A stretch of 64,000 nt of DNA from RBG-16-34-14 sp963798865 (lineage in GTDB: Bacteria; Bacteroidota; Ignavibacteria; Ignavibacteriales; Ignavibacteriaceae): positions 1,054,001 to 1,118,000 of the forward strand of contig CAWCVZ010000004.1 in NCBI GenBank assembly GCA_963798865.1, given 5' to 3'. The position numbers and the translations under genes were made by a program. Below, one piece after another: positions 28,269-37,900 of this stretch (positions are counted from its first letter, which is position 1; the number at the start of each line of letters is the position of its first letter). Below the pieces are notes generated by a model that was given only the letters and a program-made list of their open reading frames with translations, did no database searches and was not told where the DNA came from.

Positions 28269-28841
28269 TTATTTATCCTTTTTAGACCAGGGAGGCGTAA
28301 CCCCATTTGTACGCGCATAAGCAATTGATTGTCCCAAGTGCTCATGCGAATGACCCATTAAAATAAATAACATCCCTCTGTAATCTGTTTTATTTCCAAA
28401 GAATGTAACTTCTTTATCAAGATCACTCATTTTCATTTTTGAAATAAAATCTTTTGCATATTTGTATGAATCCTTCAATTTATTAATAATCTCTTCTTTA
28501 TTTGTTATAGTTTTTTCCAAATCCTCATTTTCGGAATTCGGTTTCAAACTCTCAGGCATTTTACCTCCTACAAATGTGAGTATGAAGTAATTGCTTAATG
28601 CAATATGCATATAAACTTCACTAACAGATCTAACTCCCTCCATAGGTCTCCAACTGTATTTGTCCTGAGGCATTTCCTGTGCAAGTGAAACAACCTCCTG
28701 TTCAACATAGCTCAGGTTTCCAACAAGATCAGTAAAAAATGGATCAACAGCTGGTGTCATTTCCGGGGAACTTTGAGCTTTTAGAGATGGTAGAAACAAA
28801 CAAAGTAAAAACAAAACTAACAAATGATTAAAATAACGCAT
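28269..28841 (-). CDS. Exported DinB-family protein
   Basis: The start is set at the Met of MRYFNHLLVLFLLCLFLPSL (28841), which is preceded by GGAGG 5 bases upstream; an ATG 33 bases earlier has no ribosome site. It encodes about 190 aa with a signal peptide ending LKAQ. The mature part is the DinB four-helix fold (LSYVEQEVVSLAQEMPQDKY, VRSVSEVYMHIALSNYF, GMLFILMGHSHEHLGQSIAY). The three metal-ligand His of the fold (His in MHIALS, and two in HSHEH) are present. Function is unknown; many are thiol-dependent metalloenzymes. Confidence 0.88.
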   Translation of the reverse strand: MRYFNHLLVLFLLCLFLPSLKAQSSPEMTPAVDPFFTDLVGNLSYVEQEVVSLAQEMPQDKYSWRPMEGVRSVSEVYMHIALSNYFILTFVGGKMPESLKPNSENEDLEKTITNKEEIINKLKDSYKYAKDFISKMKMSDLDKEVTFFGNKTDYRGMLFILMGHSHEHLGQSIAYARTNGVTPPWSKKDK

Positions 28842-28941
28842 AGAGCCTCCTTTTTTTGGTGTGATAGTACCCAATTAATAAACATTGACATTCCCTTTAA
28901 GGGATGTTAGTTTTAACATTAACAATTGAAGGATATTAATA

Positions 28942-29286
28942 ATGACTAGTATAAAAAATAATAAAATATTATGCACCTTTGCAATTATATTTTTTGTATT
29001 TGCGTTTATTTTTTCTGTAAATGCCCAATCAACCTCTAAAATTACAGATGAGCTTGCAATTAAGCTGCAGCAAAAAGTACTTCTAACACAAACGCAAACC
29101 GACCTGGTTAAAGCTTCATTAACCGAATACTTTAACAGTCCATCAGAAGAAAAACGCAATGCTCTCCAAAGCAAAATTGAATCTTTGCTTGAAGAGAAAC
29201 AAAAGATGAAATATAATATTATTCAAAAAGACTGGTGGGAGAGTGTTTCAAAAGAATTGGGTAAAGTGAAAGGTTCTGCTAATTAA
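28942..29286 (+). CDS. Small exported hypothetical protein, 114 aa
   Basis: Starts after a GAAGGA ribosome site. Residues 1-29 are a signal peptide (ILCTFAIIFFVFAFIFSVNA, then QS). The mature protein of about 85 residues is helical and charged (LAIKLQQKVLLTQTQTDLVK, EEKRNALQSKIESLLEEKQK) and resembles small periplasmic Spy/CpxP-like helical proteins in length and character, without a clear signature motif. It is divergent from the DinB-like gene. Confidence 0.75.
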   Translation: MTSIKNNKILCTFAIIFFVFAFIFSVNAQSTSKITDELAIKLQQKVLLTQTQTDLVKASLTEYFNSPSEEKRNALQSKIESLLEEKQKMKYNIIQKDWWESVSKELGKVKGSAN

Positions 29287-29328
29287 ATAGTTTTGAAAAG
29301 CATATAAAAAATATTTGAGAATGAGATT

Positions 29329-29820
29329 TCATTCTCCCCATTTAAGAACCTCTATTTTAACATTTGCTATTCCGGTAATTATCATTCCCAATTCCTTAGC
29401 AGCCTGAAACGAAACATCAATTGCTCTCATGTTATAATCAGGCATCCTGTCATTTATTCTTAACACGACAGATTTTCCATTAGAAAGATTTGTAATACGA
29501 ACTTTAGTATTAAAAGGAAAAGATTTATGTGCTGCAGTTAAACCATACATATCATAAGTTTCACCATTTGCAGTTTTTCTTCCGTGAAATTCCTCTGAAT
29601 AATATGATGCAACACCTTCAATTGTTTCAAGTACAGCAGAATTTTTATTATCATATTTTTCTTTTGATTCCGAATCATCTTTGCTAAAACGAGTTGAGCT
29701 TGAGCAGCCGATTATAAATAGAAGAAATACTATTATTAAATATTGGAATAATGGAATACCGGAGTAGTGGAATTTCGAAAACACTTTTAAAAATATTACT
29801 CTACCATCCCAATATTCCAT
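29329..29820 (-). CDS. rlpA: RlpA-family septal ring lytic transglycosylase-like lipoprotein
   Basis: The C-terminal double-psi beta-barrel (about residues 65-163) carries GVASYYSEEFHGRKTANGE, LTAAHKSFPFNTKVRITNL, VLRINDRMP and RAIDVSFQAAKELG, the RlpA core with the catalytic His and Asp. LLFIIGCSSS gives a lipobox, so it is probably an outer-membrane lipoprotein acting on peptidoglycan lacking stem peptides. The first 25 codons overlap an intergenic-type repeat (see 29741), so the true start is uncertain. The ATG follows the rsmE stop by 4 bases. Confidence 0.88.
   Translation of the reverse strand: MEYWDGRVIFLKVFSKFHYSGIPLFQYLIIVFLLFIIGCSSSTRFSKDDSESKEKYDNKNSAVLETIEGVASYYSEEFHGRKTANGETYDMYGLTAAHKSFPFNTKVRITNLSNGKSVVLRINDRMPDYNMRAIDVSFQAAKELGMIITGIANVKIEVLKWGE
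29741..29820. repeat. GGAATATTGG-type repeat over the 5' end of rlpA
   Basis: GGAATAAT/GGAATACC/GGAGTAGT/GGAATTTC units at 29745-29775 face an inverted copy ATCCCAATATTCCAT at 29805-29820. A similar G/A-rich set with an inverted partner and a GC palindrome lies at 43230-43345, so this seems to be a repeat family of the genome that has invaded the start of rlpA. Confidence 0.45.
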
Positions 29821-29824
29821 TGCT

Positions 29825-30517
29825 TCATTTCTCCGTTATGAGTGATGCACATTTAATAATTGCTGTTTCAGTTCTTAAACGATTTTCAGCTAATCTATAT
29901 TTCTCATTAAATAAATTCATCTCAGCTTCAGCAAATCCTCCTTCCGGACCAAAGATAAAATAAATTTTTTCATCTCTATTCTTAAAAGAAGAAATTTTTA
30001 ATTCGGAATTTTGTTCAAGCAGGATTTTTCTTCCTTTAAGATTATAGATTTCATTTATAGAATTCACAATATCAATATTCGGCAGATAACTTCTTAAAGA
30101 CTGTTTCATTGCTGAAAGAACAATTTTCTGCCATCTTTCTTTTTTATTTGATTTATGAATTACTCTCTCAGAATCAAATACAATAAAATTCGTTATGCCA
30201 AGTTCAGTGCATTTCTCAAGTGCAAATTCAAAGCGATCACTGTTTTTAAGTTTAGGAATGCAGAAAGAAATATTTGAAAATTCATTTTCATATTTAAGAA
30301 TTTTTTTTACAGAAGCTGTTAAACAGTCTTTTTTTATTTCAATAATAATAAATAAGAAAATCTCGCCCTGACCATTAGTTACATAAATTTCATCTCCAAC
30401 AGAATGGCGCATTACTTTAACAATATGTTTAAAATCATCTCCACAAATGCTAATAATATTTCCTTTAATATTTTCAGATAAGGAATGATATAATTCAACG
30501 CCGGATAAATAATTCAT
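29825..30517 (-). CDS. rsmE: 16S rRNA (uracil-1498-N3)-methyltransferase
   Basis: A 230-aa SPOUT-class methyltransferase that methylates U1498 of 16S rRNA. It has an N-terminal PUA-like domain (to about residue 75, DDFKHIVKVMRHSVGDEIYV) and the C-terminal knot with IYFIFGPEGGFAEAEM and RLRTETAIIKCASLI, both family signatures. The length is normal. It is upstream of rlpA on the same strand. Confidence 0.94.
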   Translation of the reverse strand: MNYLSGVELYHSLSENIKGNIISICGDDFKHIVKVMRHSVGDEIYVTNGQGEIFLFIIIEIKKDCLTASVKKILKYENEFSNISFCIPKLKNSDRFEFALEKCTELGITNFIVFDSERVIHKSNKKERWQKIVLSAMKQSLRSYLPNIDIVNSINEIYNLKGRKILLEQNSELKISSFKNRDEKIYFIFGPEGGFAEAEMNLFNEKYRLAENRLRTETAIIKCASLITEK

Positions 30518-30628
30518 TTCAATCTAAAATCTGAAAAAATTGATGGAAGTTAATTTAATAAAACCCGAGATATAACTCTGAGGTTTTGAAATTAAAGGTG
30601 GACGGGATAGAGTTTAACCACAGCAGGT

Positions 30629-30670
30629 TTAGTTGAGAAGGATTAATTTTTTAGTTTCAACATAATTTCC
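30629..30670 (-). pseudogene. Vestige of a T9SS C-terminal sorting domain
   Basis: Reads GNYVETKKLILLN followed by a stop, matching the last residues of the T9SS domains elsewhere in this window (for example GSFVETKKMLLLK and GKFSGTKKLILMK). Only two more codons are open upstream. It is probably the end of a deleted cargo gene. Confidence 0.5.
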
Positions 30671-30692
30671 TTTTTGTTATTATAAACTTTGA

Positions 30693-30717
30693 AGGCGGTA
30701 GTTTTTCCCGCCTTCAT
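30693..30717. terminator. Terminator-like hairpin after the first ScyD/E-like gene
   Basis: GAAGGCGG and CCGCCTTC form an 8-9 bp GC-rich stem about 20 bases past the stop at 30737. There is no long T run on the minus strand, so termination strength is uncertain. Confidence 0.5.
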
Positions 30718-30736
30718 TTTAATTAATGATTATCAT

Positions 30737-31924
30737 CTATTTAGAAATATTGGAAACTTCAAGTTTATCACTATAGTTTTCATGATGTCCCCTAAATTTT
30801 ATTTTTAAAATTTCGCCGAATCCGGGAATAGGTGGTCCAAATCCTTTATTGGAAACATAAAGGGCTCCATCAGGGCCGAAGGTCATTCCGGTCGGGAAGA
30901 ACAAACTATCGGCAATAATTTCCTGCTGACCTGAAGGTTGAATCATAACTATCTTTCCAGTGTTAGGGGTTGGATCTCCTGCTACTGTTGACATTTCCAG
31001 CACATACATTCTGGCGTTGTTATCAAATACTAATCCAAGTACAGTAGTAAGTCCACTTTCACGTAAATTAATATGCCCGCTTGGTGTTACTTTGAAAATA
31101 CTGGAACTGCCAGGGACAATAGGAAATGTATTAAGATTTCCTAAATAGAAGTTTCCATGATAAGCAACAACTGTAGGTACAATATGACCTTGAGTAGCAG
31201 AAACATCTATAACCCGACTTATATTTCCATTTGTTGTTACCTTCACCATTTCTCCATGGTTAGGTTCAACTGCATAGAGTTTACCGTGCACATTAATCAT
31301 ACTGTACCACGTTCCGTCAGGCTCATAATCATCTTCTTCAGGATTTGCTACCGGATGATTTAATGACCAGTTACTCAAATCTGCTATTAAATCAAGTGTT
31401 CCATTGTTTTTTACTTTAAAGATACCATTTGGATTATTTGGAAATCCATGAGAGCATCCTGCCCCTCCGACTAAAGCATATAAAGTATTACCAATAAAAG
31501 CCACGTCTGCAACTCCACTAACTAATCCACCTGTTCCTGGACTTGTTTGACTTGAAGGAATATTTTCTGCAATTCTTGTAACAACTCCCGATGGACTAAT
31601 TTTAGAAATGCTGGCAGTGAAATCTCCGGTATAGGGACCAATTGGTGGTATTACCTGCTCGCAAGAACCAGATGAGGAGTTTGTTCCGCCAAGACCACCT
31701 TCCGCCACATAGAGATAACCATCGGGACCAAATTTCAAACCTCTGGGATTATTTAATCCTGTAGCGAAAACTGAAACTGTTACTTGATTATTGCATCTTT
31801 TATCCAAACTCTGTGAGTCTTCTGTGATACTGTTGGTTACTGTATCTGTTTTATCACTACACGAATAAAAAGTGAGGAATGATAAAATAAGTATAGTAAC
31901 TATGCTAAGTGTTTTTTCTTTCAT
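30737..31924 (-). CDS. ScyD/ScyE-like beta-propeller lipoprotein (copy 1)
   Basis: 395 aa. The signal sequence ends in a lipobox (LSFLTFYSCSD). The mature part is an NHL/SMP-30-like propeller with the ScyD/ScyE signature VFATGLNNPRGLKFGPDGYL YVAEGG, then VIPPIGPYTGD, EPDGTWYSMIN, AVEPNHGEMVKV and FFPTGMTFGPDGALYVSNKG. The family is named from cyanobacterial scytonemin clusters, but homologs are widespread and the role here is unknown. A close paralog is at 40894. It has no T9SS domain, which fits a lipid-anchored product. Confidence 0.87.
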   Translation of the reverse strand: MKEKTLSIVTILILSFLTFYSCSDKTDTVTNSITEDSQSLDKRCNNQVTVSVFATGLNNPRGLKFGPDGYLYVAEGGLGGTNSSSGSCEQVIPPIGPYTGDFTASISKISPSGVVTRIAENIPSSQTSPGTGGLVSGVADVAFIGNTLYALVGGAGCSHGFPNNPNGIFKVKNNGTLDLIADLSNWSLNHPVANPEEDDYEPDGTWYSMINVHGKLYAVEPNHGEMVKVTTNGNISRVIDVSATQGHIVPTVVAYHGNFYLGNLNTFPIVPGSSSIFKVTPSGHINLRESGLTTVLGLVFDNNARMYVLEMSTVAGDPTPNTGKIVMIQPSGQQEIIADSLFFPTGMTFGPDGALYVSNKGFGPPIPGFGEILKIKFRGHHENYSDKLEVSNISK

Positions 31925-32038
31925 AATAATTCCTCAATTAGTTTTTTTTTGTTTTTAATTAATTGTATTAAGCCCCAATAACTTTATTTAAAATCAACTT
32001 GTATCCATAATACCCTCCTATAATAATATTTTGTTTTT

Positions 32039-32067
32039 AAAAGCCCCGGATTAATCCTGAGGCTTTT
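32039..32067 (-). terminator. Terminator after the 434-aa T9SS protein
   Basis: AAAAGCC...GGCTTTT stem with an internal GAT/ATC pair, 29 bases after the stop at 32096; a short T run follows on the minus strand. Confidence 0.6.
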
Positions 32068-32095
32068 GACGGATAAAGATAGATGATGAAATATC

Positions 32096-33400
32096 CTATT
32101 TCATTAAAATTAATTTTTTTGTTCCAGAAAATTTTCCAGCTTTCAAGCTATAGAAATAAATTCCTGAAGAAAGATTTCCGGAATTGAATTTCACCTCATA
32201 ATTTCCAGTTGCTTTTTCTTCATTTACTAATGTTGAAACTTCCTTTCCCAGCACGTCATAAACTTTGAGTGTTACAAATTCTGTAGTTGGAATTGAATAC
32301 CTGATTGTTGTTGATGGATTGAACGGATTAGGGTAGTTTTGTTCGAGTATATATCCTTCAGCTAACAGATTGATATTATCTTCCTTTATTGAAGTCACTA
32401 TTTCAGAAAGTGATCTTTTCCAAAGACCGGATGTTGAAGTTCCCGCATAGATATATTGGTCAAAAACCTCAAGAGTGTTAACTGTTGACCCTTCTAATGA
32501 TACATCATTAATTTGTTTCCATGTTAACCCTTCATCAGTTGACAATATAACACCATTATTTTCTGTTCCTGCAAAAATTGCTTGAATTCCACTAATATCA
32601 GTAGCTTTCATTGAAGTTATAGCGCTATCAAGAGTTGAACTTATTGGATACCAATCTACGCCGAAATCGGAAGAAGAAAAAATTTGCCATTGATAATTAT
32701 ATACAGATGGAAAATATACAGATGCAAAAAGTCTGTTCTGGGCATCTGCTACAATACTAGATATATATGAGTAATAATATGGAATTCCATTGCTTGAATA
32801 ATCCCAGTTTAAACCATAATCAGATGATCGGATAATTAGTGATCCTCCTAATTCACCTCCATAAAAAATTGATGCAAAGATTATTAATTGCTCATCAGCA
32901 TTTTCAAGGACTAAAAATGGACCACCCCAAGTTGAGAATACATCTATTTGTAGCCAGGTAGCTCCTGTATCTGTTGATACATAAACGCCCCCGAGTGCAC
33001 CTGCCAGTATATTCATTGAGTCATTTCCTTTGGGAATTATAGAAAGAGATTTTATTCTATATCCAATGAATAAAGGATTATTAACCATTTGCCAAGATTT
33101 TCCAAAATCGGTTGAGCGAAAGACACCATTTTCTTCAGTTCCTTCAAATATGATTGAATCCTTCACTGCAAGTGATGAAACATACATAACAGGTAAGACA
33201 TTATTCATTTCTGTCCAACTGTCACCTGCATTATGAGAAACAAAAACACCTCTATGAGTACCTGCAAAAAGTAAGTTTCCATCTATAGTTAAACATCTTA
33301 CGTCATTATCGGGTAGATTGAGTTGCATCCATTGCGCTAAGGTGGTTTGCCACAAAGGGATTAAAAAATTTAATGTAATGATAAATAAGTAGCTTCTCAT
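32096..33400 (-). CDS. T9SS-secreted BNR/sortilin-repeat protein, 434 aa
   Basis: Signal peptide (YLFIITLNFLIPLWQTTLA) followed by a propeller of BNR-type repeats (VSHNAGDSWTEM, RSTDFGKSWQMV, VSTDTGATWLQI, RSSDYGLNWDY, LSTDEGLTWKQI). It ends in a complete T9SS type A sorting domain (about residues 350-434, LEQNYPNPFNPSTTIRYSIP to GTKKLILMK). Secreted or surface-attached. It follows the 455-aa homologous gene by 61 bases, and a GTGAGG/CCTCAC hairpin lies between them. The ligand is unknown. Confidence 0.9.
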   Translation of the reverse strand: MRSYLFIITLNFLIPLWQTTLAQWMQLNLPDNDVRCLTIDGNLLFAGTHRGVFVSHNAGDSWTEMNNVLPVMYVSSLAVKDSIIFEGTEENGVFRSTDFGKSWQMVNNPLFIGYRIKSLSIIPKGNDSMNILAGALGGVYVSTDTGATWLQIDVFSTWGGPFLVLENADEQLIIFASIFYGGELGGSLIIRSSDYGLNWDYSSNGIPYYYSYISSIVADAQNRLFASVYFPSVYNYQWQIFSSSDFGVDWYPISSTLDSAITSMKATDISGIQAIFAGTENNGVILSTDEGLTWKQINDVSLEGSTVNTLEVFDQYIYAGTSTSGLWKRSLSEIVTSIKEDNINLLAEGYILEQNYPNPFNPSTTIRYSIPTTEFVTLKVYDVLGKEVSTLVNEEKATGNYEVKFNSGNLSSGIYFYSLKAGKFSGTKKLILMK

Positions 33401-33423
33401 ATTTCCTCCATTGTTGAAAATAT

Positions 33424-33452
33424 GTGAGGAACACTTCTATAGTGAGCCTCAC
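33424..33452 (-). terminator. Hairpin between two T9SS cargo genes
   Basis: GTGAGG...CCTCAC stem extended by AGTG/CACT, 9 bases after the stop at 33462. It may act as a partial terminator or an mRNA-stabilising stem; no T run follows. Confidence 0.45.
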
Positions 33453-33461
33453 CTTTAATAA

Positions 33462-34829
33462 TTATTTCATCAATATCATTTTCTTTGTTTCTGAAAAATT
33501 ACCTGCCTGAAGTTTATAAAAATAAATTCCGCTGGGTAATGCAGTTCCATTAAAATTCACTTCATAACTTCCTGTCGGTTTTTCTTCATTAACCAGAGTA
33601 GCAACTTCTTTCCCAAGCAAATCATAAACTTTTAAAGAAACAAATCCAGAAGATTGAATTGAATATTTTATTGTTGTTGATGGATTGAAAGGGTTAGGGT
33701 AATTCTGTTCCAGAGAAAATTCATTTACAAAATTATTTTCATTCTCAACACCGACAACAAGATCATCTTTGAAAATCTTATAGATTGTGTCACCAATTCC
33801 ACCGGACCATCCCCAACCATCAATTGAAAATGAAGTTTGTCCGTGAGGTTTGGTATCAATTAAATGCCAAGTAACTCCTCTATCTACGGTAAAAACCGAA
33901 CCAGGGGTTGTAACCTCAGGCAAGCCAATATTATTATCAGAAGTAACGACATACCTTCCGGAAGTTCCAGTTACATAACTAAGAATATAGAATGACGGTT
34001 GTGGCGAGATTGATTGAATCGCAGTCCAATTTAATCCTCCATTAGTTGTATTGGCTACCCGGTTAACATGATCTCCAAAATAAGTACAGGCTAAACCAAT
34101 AGAGTCATTTTCCAACTGAATCACTACACCCGCTCCACTGGGTGCAGCATTATAATTTAATTTTGTCCAGGTTGCACCTTTGTCTGTACTTCTGTAAACT
34201 TTTCTCAAGTATGTGCCAAAAAGGAAGGAATCATCGGCTCCGGTTCCTCCTGTGGGGAAAAGATCTCCCCCATCTGCAGTAGGTATGTTTGTCCCAACCG
34301 AATTCCAATTGTCACCACCATCGGTTGTTGTATATACTTCAAAACGACCGTTTCTTGGAGAACCAATACAGACCCCGGTGTCACTTTGGTTATAAAAATA
34401 AATTATGGTCGGATGACCTCCTCCCATATAAGCATCACCCTCCCTAATCCAGTTTACACCACTATCGGTCGATTTGAAAATACCACTGGAGTCAGCACCA
34501 CCCTGGTCATACACTGCGATCCAAGCAGTCTGAGCATTTCTTGCGTAAATTGCTTCAACACCAGTTCCAGAAGGAATATTAGTTGAAGATACATTCCAAT
34601 TATTTCCGCCATCTGTTGTTAATATGAATTTAGGATTTGCTATACCCCAACCAAGATTATAAGTTTCGATTCCCCAGCTTACATTTTGATCAACGGCTGA
34701 GAATATTAATAAAGGATTAGAGTGCAAAGTTAATCCTGGCGCAGTTTGTACTTCCCAGGTTTGAGCCTGTACAGGAAAATGAAAAAATTCAACAAGTAAA
34801 AGAACAAAAATGAATAAAAAGTTTTTCAT
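33462..34829 (-). CDS. T9SS-secreted BNR-repeat protein, about 455 aa
   Basis: The start is placed at the Met of MKNFLFIFVLLLVEFFHFPV (34829) because GGAGGTGATT precedes it; an ATG 42 bases upstream lacks a ribosome site. A signal peptide is followed by BNR-type blades (LTTDGGNNWNVS, KSTDSGVNWIRE, TTTDGGDNWNSV, RSTDKGATWTKL, NTTNGGLNWTAI) and the T9SS domain (LEQNYPNPFNPSTTIKYSIQ to ETKKMILMK). It is the first gene after HTCC-1, and the gap between them contains a 21-bp-period direct repeat, so it is a candidate HTCC-1 target. Confidence 0.9.
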   Translation of the reverse strand: MKNFLFIFVLLLVEFFHFPVQAQTWEVQTAPGLTLHSNPLLIFSAVDQNVSWGIETYNLGWGIANPKFILTTDGGNNWNVSSTNIPSGTGVEAIYARNAQTAWIAVYDQGGADSSGIFKSTDSGVNWIREGDAYMGGGHPTIIYFYNQSDTGVCIGSPRNGRFEVYTTTDGGDNWNSVGTNIPTADGGDLFPTGGTGADDSFLFGTYLRKVYRSTDKGATWTKLNYNAAPSGAGVVIQLENDSIGLACTYFGDHVNRVANTTNGGLNWTAIQSISPQPSFYILSYVTGTSGRYVVTSDNNIGLPEVTTPGSVFTVDRGVTWHLIDTKPHGQTSFSIDGWGWSGGIGDTIYKIFKDDLVVGVENENNFVNEFSLEQNYPNPFNPSTTIKYSIQSSGFVSLKVYDLLGKEVATLVNEEKPTGSYEVNFNGTALPSGIYFYKLQAGNFSETKKMILMK

Positions 34830-34902
34830 AATCACCTCCAATAATTTTGTTAAAAAAATATTCGGAGGCAATTAACTAAAAAAGGTAGACGGGTACATAT
34901 AA

Positions 34903-34934
34903 AATTTGTAACAAAAACTTTCGAATTTGTAACA
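34903..34934 (-). promoter_or_regulatory. 21-bp-period direct repeat: candidate HTCC-1 (AraC-type) operator
   Basis: TGTTACAAATT occurs twice (minus strand) at 34934-34924 and 34913-34903, offset by exactly 21 bases, two helical turns, as in classical AraC half-site pairs. It lies in the gap between the HTCC-1 stop and the T9SS gene at 34829. A perfect TTTCGAAT/ATTCGAAA inverted repeat overlaps the upstream copy. Confidence 0.55.
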
Positions 34935-34977
34935 TTCGAAATTTTTGAAAGCGGAATTGAATAATATTTGAATGTAG

Positions 34978-37900
34978 CTATCCTAAAATTTCACTAGGGG
35001 AATAACCAAATTGATCTTTAAAACACTTGGTAAAGTAAGCCGGGCTTCCAAAGCCCAATGAGTAGGCAATTTCAGAAATGTTCCCTTGTTTTTCTTCAAT
35101 CATCTTTCTTGCTTTCTGAAGCTTAAAAGATCTTATATATCGATTTGCTGATTTTCCTGTTAAAGCTTTTAATTTTCTGTGAACCTGCATTCTGCTCATA
35201 TATAATTCTTCACCAAACTCTTCCATATTAAATTCTTCCTCAGCAATGTGCGTTTCAATGATTTCATTTACTCTGATCATAAATTTTTCATCAAGACTAT
35301 TTAGTTTCTTTTCTTTTACGGGTTTAAATTCAATTTTACTAAATTTTTCCTGTAATTTCTTTCTGATATTAATCAGGTTTTTAATCCTGATCTGAAGTTC
35401 TTTTATTTCAAACGGTTTAGTTAGATAATCATCAGCACCAATTTCCAAACCTTCTAGTTTATTTTCCTGCCCTGCTTTTGCAGTAAGAATAATAACTGGG
35501 ATATGACTGGTTCTTTCATCATTCTTTAAGATCTTTACTAATTCATTGCCATCCATTTTCGGCATCATCATATCGCTGACGATAAGATCGGGAATAATTT
35601 TTTCAGCTTTTCTTACTCCCTGTTCTCCATTCACAGCTTCTTCAACTATATACTCATTATTTAACGCTTCTTTAATATATTGCCGCATATCGTAGTTGTC
35701 TTCCACAACAAGCACTATAGTTTTTTCTCCTTGCAGAGCACCTTCCTGCATAACATTTAAAATTGGCTCCACATTTTCAGTTTCCTTTGCAACAGATTTT
35801 GTATAAATACCAGGTTCAATGTTTTTTACTTCTTTAATAATTTCATCTTCAGTTAAATGATCTTTACCGAGTGGTAGTAATACGGTAATTTCCGTACATC
35901 CGGTCCCATTATGATTTGTTTCTTCTTTCTTACTTTCGACAGAAATAGTCCCGCGATGCAACTCTACCAATTCTTTTGTAAGTGCCAGCCCGATCCCTGT
36001 TCCCTCATATTCTCTTGTGTGTGTGCTATCAACCTGATAAAATCTATCAAACAATTTTGGAATTTCTTCTTCAGCTATTCCTATTCCCGTATCTCTTATT
36101 TTTATCTCCACTGATTTTTGATCTGTTTCCATAACAGAAACTGTGATGGCCCCTTCCTCGGAAGTAAATTTAAAGGCATTTGATAAAATGTTCGTCAGTA
36201 TCTTCATCATCTTTTCTCTGTCAAAATACAATTCAATAAATTCTTTTTCGGCTTGCAGATCTAATGCAATATCTTTTTCTTCCGATAAAGATTCAAAAGA
36301 TAATGTAACACCTTTTACAAAGGAAACAATGTTTCCTTTTGAAGCTTCGAGCTTAAGCTTACCTGACTCTAATTTTGACAGGTCAAGTAACTGGTTGATA
36401 AGCTGAAGCAGCCTTCTGGAATTTCTTTTAATTATATTTGCGTCCTTCACAATATCATCGGATGTTTTTGAACTTATTTTTTCTGCGGGTCCAAGAATGA
36501 GTGTAAGGGGTGTTCTGAACTCGTGTGAAATATTAGCAAAGAACCTCGATTTTATTTTATCGGTTTCTTCTCTTTCCTTCAGAACAGCAGCATCCATTTT
36601 GATCCTGGTTTTTAATTTCAGTCTGTTCAGTTCGTATTTTCTTATTCCGTTGAGGGAGAAAATGAGAAACAGAGAATAAAAACCGTAAGCCCACATCGTT
36701 TTCCACCAGGGCGGTGAAATAAAAATTGCGATTGAAGTCCCTGTCTCATTCCATACTCCATCATTGTTTGATCCCTTTACCCTGAATACATAATCTCCCG
36801 GAGATAAATCCGGGTATGAGGCATATCGCCTTGTTCCCGAATAAACCCAATCTTTATCGATCCCTTCCATTTTATAGGCGTATTGATTTTTTTCAGGGGA
36901 AGTAAAATTTAGGGCCGCAAATTCAAAGGAAAGATTATTTTCTTTATAAGATAAATAAATATTCTTTTTGACTGATATTGAGCTGTCAAGCGCGAATTCT
37001 TCATTAAAACTTTTAAATGATGTTATAATTATCGGTGGAACATAATCATTATCTTTTATGCTGTCGGGAAAGAAATGCACAAAACCATTACTCCCTCCAA
37101 AATATATTTCTCCTTCATGTGTTTTGTAAACCGATCCTACTGATATTTTTCCCATTGCCAGTCCGTCAGTCATATCATAATTTCTGATTTTTCCAGTCGC
37201 AGGATCAAGCCTGGAGATTCCTTTAATAGTTCCCAGCCAGATAAATCCTTTGTTGTCCTCAGAAATAGCGTGAATATATTGTCCGGCAAGACCATCCTGC
37301 TCTGTAAATGTGTACGTTTCTCCGGTTACTTTGTTAAATCTTATAGCCCCTATATCAGTACTAATCCAGAGATTATTCTTACTGTCGGAGGTTAAACCCC
37401 ATAAGCCGCAGATTGACATTGAAATTGGCGGTTTGTATGGTTTCGGAGAAGACGTGTAATATCTAAAGGTATCGTTCTCCCTGTTATAGGAAATCAATCC
37501 TGCACCGACAATGCTTAACCAGATTTTCCCCTCCTTATCTTCAAGCAATCCGGAAAACCAGAGGTTCTGTCTGCTGGAGTCAATTGTACATTTCGGGTAA
37601 TGGTGTCTGAATATCTTTGATTTCTCGGAATACTCATCAAGTACGCCATTGTTCATTGCAATCCAGATAGTCCCATCGTGCGATTCAAGGAGACCGACAA
37701 TATAACTGGGCGTAATACTATTTGAATCCTGAGGATTGGATTGGTAATGGCGGAAAATATTTGTGCGGCGGTCCAATACATCTAACCCCGAGGCGCTCAC
37801 CCAGATATTCCCCAAATGATCTGCCATCACTACACCTAAATAATTGCTGCTCAGACTGCCGGGATCACTGTCTGAATGTAAATAATGTTTAGAGTTTCCT

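Noticed and set aside
28875..29174. Minus-strand frame of 99 codons
   Set aside because: Antisense to the 114-aa exported protein, which has a signal peptide and a ribosome site.
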